A DNA stretch of 64,000 bases from Parelaphostrongylus tenuis (lineage: Eukaryota; Nematoda; Chromadorea; Rhabditida; Metastrongylidae), in assembly GCA_019055375.1 (NCBI GenBank), contig JAHQIW010000266.1, positions 124,001 through 188,000 of the forward strand, in the 5' to 3' direction. The translations under genes and the position numbers were made by a program. Below, one piece after another: positions 18,741 to 30,300 of this stretch (positions are counted from its first letter, which is position 1; every line of letters begins with the position of its first letter). Below the pieces are notes generated by a model. It searched no databases, was not told where the DNA came from, and worked only from the letters and a program-made list of their open reading frames with translations.

Positions 18741-20274
18741 ACAAAAGAAAAGAAAATTTTCAAAGCAGAGAAAAACAACGATGTTGTTACTCTAGCCATT
18801 AAATGCACACCTACTTGATGATTAATTGTGAATTGAAAGTTGTATTGAAATTATCCTGCCACATATTATACAGAGCTCTTTTCGCTTTTTCTATAGTTGA
18901 GTTATTCCGTTTACCATTGACAGACATGCCAGAAATCATTTTGTACTTTATGAACCTGTATAGCGAGCGCGGATTCAAGGCGTTCACACTAGGAAGAAAA
19001 AATACGGTTAGGAACACTTGGCAAGAATTATTGAAGAATTTGATAGGATGTCGACACTTAAGAACCGGCTGGTACGGATGTGCCTAGCAGCAATACTCTG
19101 CTCAGTGCCGATATCTCTAAGATGTCTAGATATGAATAGGGGAAGAATGGAGTTACCACCTACAATCACTGCATTTTCATGTGCTACATTACACGTTAAT
19201 TATTTTGCTTTATTTGATGCTTTCTCGTTCTTTTTTACCTACAATTCGCGAACACCCTTTGTTAAGCATTTGATTGATGATGTCCTTAGAGCTTTCTATT
19301 TTATGTTCGCATGGTAAAGCTGTTATTGTATGCCATCTGATGAAATGGAGATTCTGCTGCATCTTATGAAAAAGAACTGTTCAGGAGTTTATCTGCCAAC
19401 CAACACAGAACTTCACAATTCTTCGTAGTCGTTTACTTTTGGAATGGAAAAAGGCAGAAGTTTGTCTTCCACTCCTCTGTCGACACCTCGTTCCATCTTT
19501 TCTACGCATGTGGCAAATCAATGAATGGTTTCGCTGTTTCGACGTAGGTGTTTCATTACCATAGAAAAAAAAAATATCTTTTATAGCATTGTGTTTGAAT
19601 AACGATGTGATACCGAAATTTAGTTTAGTTTTCTACATATGTAACAGATCATCGAACTAGTAGACAGTCCAATAAGTTTTTGAATGATGAGAATCCACTG
19701 TGCATCTCTCTACTTCCACTCCAACTCTTTGACGAGATTACTGGGCTTATTGAATTGTACCTACTGAATTCACACAATATGCGGTTGCAGGAAATTCTCT
19801 GAACAAGAGTTAGCAATTGAGTCATGTAAGATAAAAAAGAGCATCCACCAAGGTCACCAAACAAATTCTTGGAGCTTTCATGAAGTTGCCAAGGGTAATA
19901 CGATTTGTCTGAAACTCGTCTTTGCTATTCGATCACTACTCGATAACTGATATTATTGTAAAGGATCTACTTTTACAACAATGTTGTAGAAGTTATTACG
20001 GGAATGTAAACATTCACTGGTGTAATACAACTAATAAACTTGCCAGTGGAACGTTCCTTGGCAAGGAAACTTGGGTCTCCAGAAATCTCCATAAGGGCAT
20101 CCAATGAAATGTTGATCAAAGCCATCATGATAAAGTGTTGCTAATTAACGATTCAGATTTCAGACTTTTTGTAAAGAAACCCACAGTACATCGTTCTTCT
20201 TCTCGATCGATGTCGCAGAAAACAAAGAAAAAATATTCGAGCTCCAAAAGATTGACAACAAGGAATATTCACCC
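18741..20274. other. intergenic; unassigned open frames
   Basis: Overlapping frames at 18803-19317 (plus) and 18811-19017 (minus) are hydrophobic or Asn-rich without motif. No defended gene. Confidence 0.5.
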
Positions 20275-20855
20275 CTACGACTAAAGAGGTGGACACTAAA
20301 TTTATTAACCAGAAGTAATTAAAACTGCTTGACGCACTAATCAAAGTATGCGCCTTCAGCCTAGACACATTTCTACCAACTCTTAGAAATCAAATCAATA
20401 TCGCGTTCATAGAAGTCCTTGAATTCAAAGAAAATTGTCAATCCTCGACGCAATGAATGATGTTTCGGATACTCCTCTTGCTCAAGAAGTGCTCCAGCGA
20501 CCGGAAAAAGTGATAGTCGGACGGCGACAAGTGAGGACTGTGCGGCGGATGATCCACGAACTCTCAACTCAATTCGGTCAACTTCCTCTTTGGCAATTGG
20601 CAACATGCAGCCTTGCTTTGTTTTGAAAGAGGACGAGTTGCGGTGACGTCGACGTGACGGGACCCGACTTTAGTGCCAAAGGAAAGCTGCGGAATTCCTG
20701 CACAAAGCGGTTTTGATTTGTTGCCTAAGAGATGGCAGAGATTTGTTTAGGCTGATGGCGTATACCTTAGAAGTGTTGTTGAGCAGTTTTGATTACTTCT
20801 GGTAATAAATTTGTGTCCATTGCTGTAGTGCCAAAACTTATGGGAGACCTGATAG
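20275..20855 (-). mobile_element. mariner derivative with inverted C-terminal arms
   Basis: Minus translation gives HSPHLSPSDYHFFRSLEH (third catalytic Asp region replaced by His in SPH) and a C-terminal arm. The right arm on plus repeats the same C-terminal end (CCLRDGRDLF in a shifted frame) and the terminal repeat (TTACTTCTGGTAATAAAT, GTGCCAAAACTT). Same architecture as 38300-39066. Confidence 0.7.
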
Positions 20856-21647
20856 AACAGATGCCGAGATGCTCCAAACACACAGCTAACCTGTACTGAG
20901 ATTTTATGAAAATCTCAATAAACGAGCAGCTGCTCTCTAAATGATAACTTTTCTTCATTGAATTTTGCTGAATCACAGGAGTTCATCGTTTACGTGTTCT
21001 TTATTCTACATTATTTGCCACTAATTTTGAGTGGGAAAATATGTTAGTTTCCAAGCAAAAGCAGCTAAGTGATTTCAATATGATCTAATAGGTTATTTCT
21101 AGCCTTTCAGAGCCTTGTATAGCATCCCCAATGCTAAGTCTACGTCTCGGTGTTCTCACACAAACCTCACCTGTAGCGAATGCCTATTAGTTCACCTCTA
21201 CAAGTATAAGTAGCTGCGCCGAAGAAGTATCAGAACAGCGTAAGTAAGTCTAGCACTAGAGATGCTATACCAGGCCGCTGAAAGGCTTAATATACTCTAA
21301 CGATCATATTGAATTCTAAGCGAAGTCCTAAATGCAGTTAATTAGAAAGTATAACTAAGTAAATTTCGTCTTTCAGCGAGGAATTCTTATAGTTACGAGA
21401 TTTAGATCAGTCGAAGGATTAGTGTCATATCATTAGGTGGGTGAAAGTCATCACCTTATGGAAAGGTGGTTATGAGAAAGTTAAGAAATAAAGGCGAAAA
21501 CGAAATAAATCTGCATCAAAACGGATGCAAACTGATATATACCTTCCTAAATATTTTAAATGATGCATGAAGTGCTACCGCCACCGCCAAACTCTCCATC
21601 ATCGTTGGACCTCTGTCATTCACCTTTTCGTAATCTCAGTTCCATTA

Positions 21648-22185
21648 TATTAGGTCGTTCCATAAGTTTTGGCACTTGAGCAGTAAACACTAAATTTATT
21701 AGCCAAAAGTGAGTAAAGGTGCATTGTTTTGGTGTCGTTCAGTTCCGCATATTCTTGGAAATATATTGTTACACAACTTGCCCATACTTGCTCTAAGATA
21801 AAGCTGCCTTGGTAGCAAACTCACTTGCACGAAAGGCACTTAGAGGGAAATGCTGGTGAAGCGACCTACAAGATCAATGGAGCTTGGGCGATGTACACTT
21901 GCAGGAAGGATGGAAAAGAAGTGCTTAGTGAAGTTCAAAACTGGTGAAAACAGTCTAAAAGATCAATCGCGCTCGGGCCGTCCACAAGAAGTTTCACTGA
22001 TAATAGCAAGCGAATATGTTTCCAAGACAGCTCAATCTCAAAGCAAGCACAGACAAATTGTGTGGTAAACTTTCGCGAAAAATGTGCATCTGAACGATGC
22101 CAAAATAAAGCAGTTTTGTTTACTTCTGGTTAATAAACTTGGTGTTTATTGCTCTTGTGCCAAAACTCGTGAGACGATTTATTGT
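21648..22185 (+). mobile_element. short mariner derivative with both termini
   Basis: Inverted termini (taggtcgttccataagtttt at left, aaaactcgtgagacgattta at right) enclose only an HTH-region piece of transposase: KFKTGENSLKDQSRSGRPQE at about 21,930. No catalytic core. Non-autonomous internal-deletion derivative of the same family. Confidence 0.72.
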
Positions 22186-23560
22186 TAACAAGAAAGTATA
22201 GTAAAGACTAGCACATAGATGTAGGTGACAGAGAGGAGAGCGGAGAAATGGGAGATGGTCGAATTGTCAGAGTTCAGTTTGATAAAAAAGGTGGAAAATT
22301 GTCTTTGAGAGAAACGGGAGAAAGTTTTCTGCTACGTGCATACCTTTTATTGCCGACAAAATCTAAAAGGACACATTTGCAAATAGAAAATAAATTTGAT
22401 GTTTTCTATTCGAATACAGATTAAAAAAGTGAAGAGGATTTTTACAGATTACACAAGTAAAAGGGAAGAAGCTGTTATATGAATTATTGCAAGCCATCAG
22501 CTACAACACGGGGTTCCACTCAAAACATCTACCAAAGGACCCAAAATCATTCTAGCCTACGATCTAAAGTGGGCGGTATGAAAAGAACGAAGAAATACCA
22601 AGAGCTGTTTTGCTCCAGAACGCTATTTCAACAGATAGCTTCTCTAAAACTGCTCATCAGAGTTACGACATTTTTGTTCAGATCTTACAGAAATAAAAGT
22701 AGTCTGTCTAATCCTGGAGATGGGAAGCGGTTTCTTAGTCCCCAAATACCTTGCTTCTATAATATCTCATATATCACGAGTTCATCTCTTCCAAAGAGAG
22801 CAATCCGTTCTCAAGAAACGATACATGCAGCGAAACAAGAACAAGTAAGCTGCACACTAGACAGGATATGCTATCAGATGGCATTTCAGTGTAGTTATGA
22901 GAAATGACGTTGTAGAAAATGTGAACCAAAAGACTGAGACAAATTCATTAAGACATATTCAACATCATTATAAAAGCTGTAGGTCTAGAAATATCACAAA
23001 TACTATTAATCTTCAACACTCATAGAATCGATGGTAGTAGAAAACCGAACACCTTATGTCTGCAGTCAAATCATCAAGTATGAATGTCTCGAAAATGTGC
23101 AGCTGATGATAGACTCTCTTCTGAAAATATTTAGTAAAATCCAATTAAAAATGCTTTATTGAGGTAGAAAAATATGGTTATGTTTTGTTTGGGGATGAAA
23201 CGAACACAATATCGAACAGCTATTATATTCCGATTGCTACTGAGTCGTTGCTTAGCTATAATTTCTGCATTCCTTTCATGCCGTTCACTTGAGTTGATAG
23301 AATCATGAAAAGAATCCCATCATGTGTTCTGCTTTTACATACTCACTAATGTAGAGTGATATGCAAAGCTTTAAGGCTCAGACCAGTATCGAAACCACAT
23401 TTCACCCTTTTCACAGCTGCGTACTAACCAAATACCGCTATCACTCTGTCTGCGATAAAGAGTATTATGTGTCAGCAACCAGCTGTCAAGGGTCTGGCCT
23501 GATGGAGCACATAGATCAAAGCATGCTATCACTGTCAAAAGCGGTTTTCTAAAGATTTTC
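22186..23560. other. intergenic; one long frame without signature
   Basis: A 142-codon plus frame at 22479-22907 is Ser/Lys-rich with no domain or splice context. Not called. Confidence 0.5.
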
Positions 23561-23565
23561 TGATG

Positions 23566-23598
23566 ATATATATATATATAATATATATATATATATAT
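23566..23598. repeat. (TA)n microsatellite
   Basis: About 33 bases of alternating TA with one phase slip. Confidence 0.95.
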
Positions 23599-23899
23599 TC
23601 AACGTCTGCTAGTGTAATTGGATTTAAATCTGTTAGGCTCAATGGTGGGCTCACCCTACATTATCGGATAAGTAATTATAACAGCATACTACCGTTGAAA
23701 GAGCGGTCATCTATAATATTCTTGTCTGCTTTAATTGATGAGTTCGCGCGAGGTTTTCATAAAATATTATTATTACGGCTATCGTTTCGCAGGTTTCACT
23801 CTCATTACAGCTCTCCTTTCGACCGTTTTATAGAACCGCTCAAAACAATGTAGTTAATAAATATAATACATGTCAGCTGTTTTGTACTCGAATACTCGG

Positions 23900-24050
23900 C
23901 GTCGATTCCTTCATAAAGGATTATCTAGCCTGAGGAGATCGGCTGCAGCGAGGGAAGATGCCACTGAGTGAGTGTGAAACTGAGGTGAGTCGCGGTAGGG
24001 CGAAACAGGCTCCTGTATGGCACTAGAGCTAACTTCCCAAACCATGTTTT
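23900..24050 (+). repeat. dispersed repeat D, copy 1
   Basis: Shares actcggcgtcg...tcct, then gagggaagatgccactga, a cgaaacaggctcctgtat word and gcactagagc with 42105-42245. No coding content seen. Confidence 0.5.
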
Positions 24051-24785
24051 ATTCTCATTAGAGTCACAATAATTCGAGTCCAATGTCAACGCCGGATGAG
24101 CTTCTTTCGATGTTCATCCTCATAGATTCCAAGTTTCTAATCTTCGAAAATTCATAAATACCACATGTTAGTTCGCCAGTGAAAGCAGAATACTGATCAT
24201 TGGCACCAAGGTATGATGAAAATCGAAATCGAAAGTTTGCCTTCCTGTATGTCAGCTAGTGCTATTCCAAGTTTGCCAGATGGATTATGCCGGAAGGAGC
24301 AAATGAAAATCAGTTGACAATAGCTCAACGACTGTCCCGTGCCCCGGAAAACTGTTGAGTGCTGCCGTGTCACTGGAGTCCTATATAAAAGACAACGTTG
24401 AGGACGCTACTTCATTCGTGCAATGATCCACATTACTATGTAGGTCTCGATGGAACGGTTATGAAAAGCAACATCGGAAGAAGAACAACCGCTGCGAACT
24501 GTTGACGCGAATCATTGTGATTCTGATAAAGAAGGAACCTCCAAAACTTCAACTGTTTGACTACTGTATCATAACAACCTTGTGTTTTGCTTACAGAGAA
24601 AAAAACTTAGAAAATCTTGAAGAATGAAGAGGTCAATATGTAGTTGCTCTAGAGAATTGTTCTTACTGCTATGTTTTGAAAGTTGACCTCCTTAACATCT
24701 GCGTCACCAATCAATAATATTTTCTTTTATGAACTAACTGATATCACGAGATTGCTAATTCCTTGCTAATGATCCCACGATATGA

Positions 24786-25084
24786 TAAAGGATAAAGCTC
24801 TCGGCGTTGATCAATCCCTGAGGGATGCGCCATGCATTCGTTTTCAATTTCTAACTTCTTTTGAGGTGACTGAATGCATATCTGGCTTTTACAATGACTC
24901 TCGGCGGCCTCCCGCTGAACCGAGTTAGTGCTGCTTATCCTCCCAGACAAGTCTGAGACCAGTCTGGTACTAATTTACCTAGTTCGGAAGGATGGATGGC
25001 TTGGTGAGCCACTGGCGCGAGATCGAACCATTGAACTCGTATGCGACGCAGAGCACCTATAACCACTGCGCCACATGCGCTCTT
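24786..25084 (-). repeat. SINE-1 copy
   Basis: Reverse-oriented full-length copy from ggataaagctctcggcg to the tRNA-like head ending ccacatgcgctctt. Confidence 0.8.
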
Positions 25085-26511
25085 GATCCCGCGATATTTC
25101 TTTTTTTGGTTAAAGTAGCCTGCGATGATATTTAAGATGCTAAGAGCCTCTTCTAACATATTCTATGCTATTATTAAGTGCTATTAGTAGTTTTTGGATA
25201 TGCAGAATTCATTACTAATGGATATTTTTGGATGGAATTTGTGAAAAAAATGCGTAGACTAGGAGGCGAAGTTCATTGGTAGTCATCGAACTTTGTGCTC
25301 CTCACAATGATGTGGCAGCCAAAGGCCCAACTGAAATGTGGATGAGAAATGATACCAAAATATATGAGACTCATTTCTACTTCAAAAGGCTGAGCAAACT
25401 CTAAGGAAATGCTTTTGTGAGAAAGTAAAAAGTAATTAGACCTTATAAGAAAAGTGTAATGCTGTTGCTGCTTCTCCATCAAGCGATTACCAGAGCTCTT
25501 TTTTGACGAGGAGAGAATAAACGTGCTTAGCTGCTTTATGCTCGATAAGCTGTTCTGCTTTGGTTAGGAAAGTGCTTGACTGAGTATGCTGCGTATTAAT
25601 TTGATCTTTCAGGCTCTGAAGAAGGCGACAAAGCCAAAACGTCAGTCATCATCACTTTGTGTATTTGTACTGTTCATATGTACTGAATGAATCGTTAAAT
25701 TAACAACCTCGTATTTGCTGATTAAGAAAAGTACGAAATTTTTATTTACAAGTAGTTTTAAGATCAATGTAAGGCTTGACAACACTTATGAAGCATGTAT
25801 CGAACGAATACATATTCTACAGGTAATATTGTCATCTGATAATATCTATATCCTTAAGCCATATGTTCAAATACAGAGGATACTATTGATAAACTATCAT
25901 CAACACAGAATGACCTGTGTGAATTGAATTCAATGCGTAGCTGTGCAAATGTAACAGTACCTTAGCTCATTGGAAAAGTGTTCCTCAGTATGAGCCACAC
26001 TGAGATTGTTTGAAGAGGAGTCATTAAATGTTATGGATCTTTGTTGTGACATTTACGAGGAAATTTTGAAAAATTCCAACCATGTTTTCAAATTTTTTTC
26101 TCCAAAGAAATTTCATCAAAGTAGGATTTTGGAAAAAGACTGCTTATAACATTTAGCAATAAAATAAGGTCTTTTTGATGGAATATCAGGGTGTATAAAT
26201 TCACAAATACTGCAGATATCAATGAACTACCCCCAGTCAAAAAATGATCCGGTCATTATGTGTTAACGCATGTTTGGTGAAGATGATGAAAATAAAAGGT
26301 GTTTCACCAAAATTAACAAATTGCTATTGCCATATAGATTAATAATCCATCCTTGACGAATTACATATTGCGATAATGTGTCGGTTTTTTTGTTTCGTCG
26401 ACAATATTGGTCGCCCTAAAAGCAGCTCTTTCATTAAAGAATTCTAACCAAGAGTATGACATATTTCAAGTGTAAAAAATTTCTTTCAATATCATGAAGT
26501 GCTCTGCAAAT
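25085..26511. other. intergenic, nothing recognised
   Basis: Strongly AT-rich between two SINE-1 copies. At about 25,612 is a copy of the gctctgaagaaggcgac repeat word. Confidence 0.55.
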
Positions 26512-26782
26512 CAGTTGGCGTTGAACAATCCCTTGAGGAATGGGCCATGAATTCATCTTCAATTCTGAATTTGGTTCGAGGTGATTAAATGCATATCTGA
26601 CCTGTACAATGACTCGCGGTGGCCTACTTATGTATCATGTCAGCGATGCTACCCTCCAGAGCAAGTATGGTATGGTTTTACCGACCCTGGAAAGGCTCGA
26701 TGCGCCATGAGCGCGAGATGGAGACATGGACCACGTGTGCGATGTAGAGCACCTCTAATCACTACACCACACGCACTCCTTC
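26512..26782 (-). repeat. SINE-1 copy, diverged
   Basis: Reverse copy with the ttggcgttgaacaatccctt tail block and a worn tRNA-like head (caccacacgcactcc). Confidence 0.65.
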
Positions 26783-27243
26783 AGTGCTATGAGAAAGGAA
26801 AGTTACTTATAGTATATAGAAATGCCTGCATCGTTTTTTACAGTTATACTACGGTCAGTTTACTATCAAGACTGCTTTGAATTTTATATCCCTTTTACGC
26901 GCGTAGTAGACTATTCAGAGATGCCCGTAATTCAAATGTTGTTGTGGTTCAATTCAGCTCGTCGGGCATAGGAAACCCTACCCACACCAAAGTTGGGGCT
27001 GGTATCAGACTCGTTTGGAAGAAGGGGAGAACGATTCGATGCATTGGTAGACTCCAGTGAGTCGCTTAAGACTCTGATATGAATTTTATCACCTCTTTAG
27101 TCTTGTTATCTAAATGTCATTCTAAGAAGCACCTTTTGAAATTGATAGACTTTGCTAGTTTTATACTTTATGCTTTATAGTCTGGCTCGTTTAAGATACG
27201 AGCACCACTACACTATGGTTTGGTTATGGTAATTGTGCAGTAC

Positions 27244-27306
27244 TTACGGTTTCTTTTCGACTACAGTAATGTCTCGGAATTGTGCTTCACCTTCGTCGAT
27301 AATCAC
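27244..27306 (-). CDS. aquaglyceroporin exon 9 (C-tail)
   Basis: Codes [20 protein letters not shown] and then TAA. Acceptor ATTTCAG at phase 0 fits exon 8. The stop overlaps a good donor (CC|GTAAGT), so splicing to a further unseen exon is possible. No AATAAA close by; only weak TATAAA/CATAAA variants about 80 bases on. Confidence 0.75.
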   Translation of the reverse strand: MIIDEGEAQFRDITVVEKKP

Positions 27307-30300
27307 CTGAAATAGTGGAGAATGAAATGATATTGAAAATTCAACTAAAAGTGAACGCAAACGACTCTATTTCAACATGCATGCTAACGTCACTAAAGAC
27401 GGATTCATGAACGACTTCTTCATTTGACAAGAACTTCATATCGTAGCCTAAGACATATCCCGAGATGTTACATGCAAGTTATTCGACTCAAATGAATCCA
27501 TGTGAAGCTCTCACTGATCTACGTTCTTTTTAGCCAAATGCTACTTTTACACCCTCCTATCCTTAGCAAATAAATTTGAATGGTGTGATTCGCTACGACC
27601 TTCATGGGGTGTGTGGGCCCTGATGAATGAAAGTGGGCCGAAGTGATCCCTATATTCTAGAATCTTTCCTACTTCGATGGATTTCATAACTTTCACTACA
27701 TCAAAAATGATAGTTCTTGATTAATGCTCATGAATCCGTTTCCTGGTTGAAGGAAAGTATTGAAGTTAGACATAAATTCTGACTAGAAGCAGTGTCATAG
27801 TGTTTTTTCACAATTCAGATAGTAGTGAGGCTATGAGTTTATTACAAAAGATGATCTGCTGATCATTTTATTGGATGTTGCCAAGATGTAGATTGCCCCT
27901 ACACTTTATATTCAGAGGAAACCTCAACACGTACTACAGCTGTACTTTAGAAGCGTTATCAAGATCTTCTGATTAATATAATGTGTATTTAACTCATACA
28001 TTAAATTTCCTGTGAAGAATGTTTTACAATACCTTTTTTCCTGTTTAATCGCACGATAAGAATAAGGTTCGTTTATGAGAAATCTTATAATAAAAGGTAG
28101 AACTGCACAATGGAGGGTGTCATTACGCCAGAGAATTCGGTTAATTAGACAGTCGCCGCTCGATCGCTCTAAAGATTGTCTATCGTCAAAAAACTTTTTT
28201 GTCCAAGAATAATCTAAGACCAAAGGTCAAACCTAGTCCAGTTCCGAACCGCTCTTGATCTGCATGTTAGTGATGAAAGATGTTTATAGGTATTTAGATG
28301 CTAGTCGACACCATACTCAAATCCGCCCACCCTATACTAGGTTCAGGAAAAGGCTCCATGATACCCATAAAAAATTCAAATTTTATGCCTTGTTTCACAG
28401 GGCATCGGTACTGTAAATTCATGGGAATACCTCAGGAAGATTTCCACAAGAAACTCCTATGGCAGCGCTAGTTATAGTATATCAAATTTGGAGTTCCGCG
28501 ATGAGTTGCATGTCACAGGCCGCTTGACAAAAAGGTCATGATCAGCGTTTGGTGATATTCTGAAGGTGTCTTGGATACTAAATTGTTGCGATTGGTCTCG
28601 CCATGAATGCCGAACTGTACTGCGAGTAGCTGGACCGAGTCTGAGATGCGTTGAACGAAAAGTACTCGACATGATTTGTCGAAAGCGCGCGCTGTTCCAG
28701 CATAGCAACGCCAAACCTCACACCCCAAAGAAGACCAAGGAAAAATTGGCGAATTGGAGGGAGTCAAGGTCTTGCCGCACCCAGCCTACGGTCCAGATGC
28801 TGCCCCGTCCAATTATGGTCCGACATTCCGCTCAGTGGAACATTTCCTACGTGGCCGTCGGTTCAAGACATTTGATCAAGTCGAAGAGGCATGTCAGGAA
28901 CTTTTTGATTTAAAGCCAAAGGAATGCTGTTTCGATCAGATTCGGAAGCTTGTAGATCGGTGGCAGAAGATCGTAAACAATGATGATTTTTATTTTGAAG
29001 AGTAACTACTGCTGCTTATAATTGAATTTATGAACAAACTTTGGATTATGAGCGGGTGTTGAGGATCTTTTTCCACAGCCTAATGTACAGCGTTTACAAG
29101 GTAGCAAGGTGACTGGAAGAAGTAGGATGCAGCAAGACAGGTTATCATCGCCAGTATGTGTTCAAGTCATGCGGAAGAACTTTCCATTCTCAGTCCTGGG
29201 TTAGGCAAACAGTTATTGAAGCTTAGCCTCACGTTTTTCTCCAGTAAACTTTCCAACAGTGCAACTCTTTTTACAGTGCCCATTAAGCTGTAAAGTAGAG
29301 AGGCTTTCCGATCCTTAGTAGAAATGCATCCCATGAAAAAGCACGCATGACACTGCTTTAAACAGAAAATCATTCGTATACTTCTAACTTATGGTGTCAC
29401 ACAAAATCTTTACCGGCTGTCCCTTTTTCCAAAGCAGTTCCAGACTCTCGGTAGACTTTAAAAAACAAACAAAAATACTTTCACAAAGAAAACTTATTTT
29501 CACAAAGCAACAGAACAGTTTGCACTACAGACGTCAGTGTTATCATCTCATCATTAAGCTTCGCGTACACAACAGAAGCGCATTAACACTAGAGGCTAGA
29601 ACACCTGAGCTTCCAGAAACTTCTATTTCAATGTTAGGATATAATTGAAAATAATAACCCTATTCCACTTCTCTTCATCAACGTGGTCTTAACGTACAGC
29701 ATCAAGCCGAACAATGAATAAAATTATGAGAATTTCACCTTGTGAACGTAAGTGGTTTCTGGATCATCAGGAATATGGAATCCAATAAAGAATTCGTACA
29801 TCCATGCTCCGAGTAGTGCTCCAATCATGGGACAAATAATTGGTATCCAAAACCATTTGTACGAACGATAGCTAGAAAAGTTCGTATTGAAAAAAGCACT
29901 AGATGTGAATGAAAAGTTATGCCGATATATAATGATTGTTAAGGTACTAGAAGCAATGATATGTTGATGAAAATATACTAAATGCGGATTGTCCTCAAAT
30001 AAGAAATTAGCACACAAAGACAATCTCATAACGGAACTGCTTCTGTATTGTACTTCTGCTCCCAGCTATTTGCATACTTTTTCACACTTCTTGGCTGAGT
30101 TCTTCAGAACTTTTTGTCATTTGTCATGTCACCTTACGGCCCCATCTTGAATGTGTATCAGGATGTCGGACTAATGTCCAGAAGGCTGCTTTCAGAATCC
30201 AGGACTCTCAAGAAAGAAAAGCTCGACGTTACCATGTAGGATCTCAGCGGAAGATAAAAAATGGCAAGAATCACTGAAGTTCTTTTAGTGAATTATCTAC

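Noticed and set aside
18803..19317. Hydrophobic plus frames that look like a nematode chemoreceptor end
   Set aside because: No full set of helices, no receptor motif I can defend and no consistent splice model. The minus strand is equally open.
22479..22907. 142-codon plus frame
   Set aside because: Ser/Lys/Arg-rich with no domain, no splice signals and no conserved pattern; could be chance.
26920..27065. GC-richer patch as a terminal aquaporin exon
   Set aside because: No in-phase acceptor for the exon 9 donor and no open frame with a sensible tail. Looks like a dispersed repeat with a short atgcccg inverted pair.
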